From assembly GCF_001556045.1 (NCBI RefSeq), contig NZ_LSIC01000087.1:1-6665 (forward strand): a DNA stretch of 6,665 nucleotides, in the 5' to 3' direction. The stretch comes from Bradyrhizobium sp. CCH5-F6 (GTDB lineage: Bacteria > Pseudomonadota > Alphaproteobacteria > Rhizobiales > Xanthobacteraceae). This document shows, piece by piece, positions 6,247 to 6,665 of the stretch. A program made the position numbers and the translations under genes. The notes under the pieces were generated by a model. That model saw only the letters and a program-made list of their open reading frames with translations, searched no databases and was not told where the DNA came from. Every line of letters begins with the position of its first letter. Positions within the stretch are counted from its first letter, which is position 1.

Positions 6247-6320
6247 ATTGCGAACGAAGCGAAGCTATCCAGGACTCTCTCCGCAGGCGGCAGCCTGGAT
6301 TGCTTCGCTGCGCTCGCAAT
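6247..6320. repeat. Imperfect inverted repeat, Bradyrhizobium-type dispersed palindrome
   Basis: The 27-base arms 6247-6273 and 6294-6320 are inverted copies with 3 mismatches, around a 20-nt spacer. The right arm contains GGATTGCTTCGCTGCGCTCG (6297-6316), which I recall as a very common dispersed palindrome in Bradyrhizobium and Rhodopseudomonas intergenic regions. As RNA it would form a strong stem-loop and may protect or end the operon transcript. Confidence 0.85.
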
Positions 6321-6437
6321 GACGGCGAGGCAAACAGGCTCGCGCAACACCACCGGTGTCGTCCCCCGGCTGGTGCGCAGTTGCGCAAAGCGCGATGAGA
6401 GCGGGACGAATCGTCATCGCGTTCTGGCTTGTTGTTC

Positions 6438-6487
6438 GAGCATGATCCTTCTCGAAAAGCCGCAGCACACTTCTCCGGATCGTGCTC
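6438..6487. repeat. GAGCATGATCC-type inverted repeat
   Basis: GAGCATGATCC (6438-6448) and GGATCGTGCTC (6477-6487) are inverted copies with one mismatch, around a 28-nt interior that includes CTCGAAAAGCCGC and CACACTTCTCC. I recall this arrangement as a dispersed intergenic repeat of rhizobial genomes. It is unrelated in sequence to the element at 6247-6320. Confidence 0.75.
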
Positions 6488-6581
6488 CAGGCAGAATGGA
6501 TTCAGGTTGAAGCGATCGCCGCGGATCGTTCACCTCTCCCGCAAGCGCAGGGCTATCGCAGATGAGAGCTTTCTCTGCGGC

Positions 6582-6621
6582 CATCCTTCGAGACGCCCGC
6601 CTTTGGCGGACCCTCAGGATG
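6582..6621. repeat. CATCCTTCGAG-type palindromic repeat
   Basis: A two-part stem: CATCCT (6582-6587) pairs with AGGATG (6616-6621) and GAG (6590-6592) with CTC (6613-6615), separated by a 2-nt bulge. An inner stem of CCGCC (6597-6601) and GGCGG (6605-6609) closes on a TTT loop. I recall this motif as common between genes in Bradyrhizobium and relatives. It is the third repeat type in this spacer. Confidence 0.75.
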
Positions 6622-6665
6622 AGGGCGGAGTGCGCGGCAGCAGTTTCAACGGGCACTGACGCCAA

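Larger units (their letters stand above)
6226..6665. other. Gene-free 3' region with repeats
   Basis: No reading frame here has a convincing start, codon bias or recognisable product; the short frames on both strands are Arg/Ser/Ala-rich and run through the repeats. The region holds three palindromic elements (6247-6320, 6438-6487, 6582-6621). The first lies 21 nt after the DUF2235 stop codon and could help end transcription of the operon, although no T-run follows it. No tRNA, CRISPR or attachment site is seen. The window ends before the next gene. Confidence 0.7.

Noticed and set aside
6265..6468. Short minus-strand frames in the 3' spacer as small genes
   Set aside because: They read through the palindromic repeats, lack good ribosome-binding sites and encode repeat-derived sequence.

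Overview
The window looks like chromosome from a high-GC alphaproteobacterium of the Bradyrhizobium / Rhodopseudomonas (Nitrobacteraceae) group. Three things point there: the bL28 protein has the alphaproteobacterial form ([20 protein letters not shown] start); the best promoters are TTGAC/CTGACA-N17-TATA-like; and the last 440 bases hold three kinds of short palindromic repeat that I recall as dispersed in those genomes. The genus is inferred, not proven.

Layout, left to right. (1) 1-579: rpmB (bL28) as a self-contained unit, with a sigma70-type promoter inside the loop of a perfect 20-bp inverted repeat, a leader of about 90 nt, the gene, and a textbook intrinsic terminator. (2) 695-2661: two genes overlapping by 4 bp in visibly more A/T-rich DNA than either flank. 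The first looks like an uncharacterised ADP-ribosyltransferase-like protein (H35...Y66...E199); the second is not recognised. They form a plausible transferred accessory module, such as a toxin/defence pair. (3) 2662-2975: a spacer with a good Shine-Dalgarno and a 72-codon reading frame that may be a small gene or a gene remnant, followed by a clear promoter (CTGACA-N17-TATCTT). (4) 2976-6225: a three-gene operon with tight junctions, encoding an alpha/beta-hydrolase with a large unassigned C-terminal domain, a 75-residue OB-fold/cold-shock-like protein, and a stand-alone DUF2235 (Tle1-like phospholipase domain) hydrolase. (5) 6226-6665: no convincing gene, but three unrelated palindromic repeats.

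How the genes may work together. rpmB is housekeeping and unrelated to the rest. The 695-2661 pair is translationally coupled (ATGA overlap), so the products probably act together. In the 2976-6225 operon, two different serine hydrolases, both plausibly acting on lipids or esters, flank a small nucleic-acid-binding-like fold that has lost the usual RNA-binding aromatics. The coupling (ATGA overlap, then a 23-nt gap) suggests one functional unit. No VgrG, PAAR, Hcp, immunity lipoprotein or nucleotide-cyclase gene is visible, so neither a T6SS effector role nor a signalling-based defence role is shown by the window itself. The most novel candidates are this hydrolase/OB/DUF2235 operon and the ART-like two-gene cassette.
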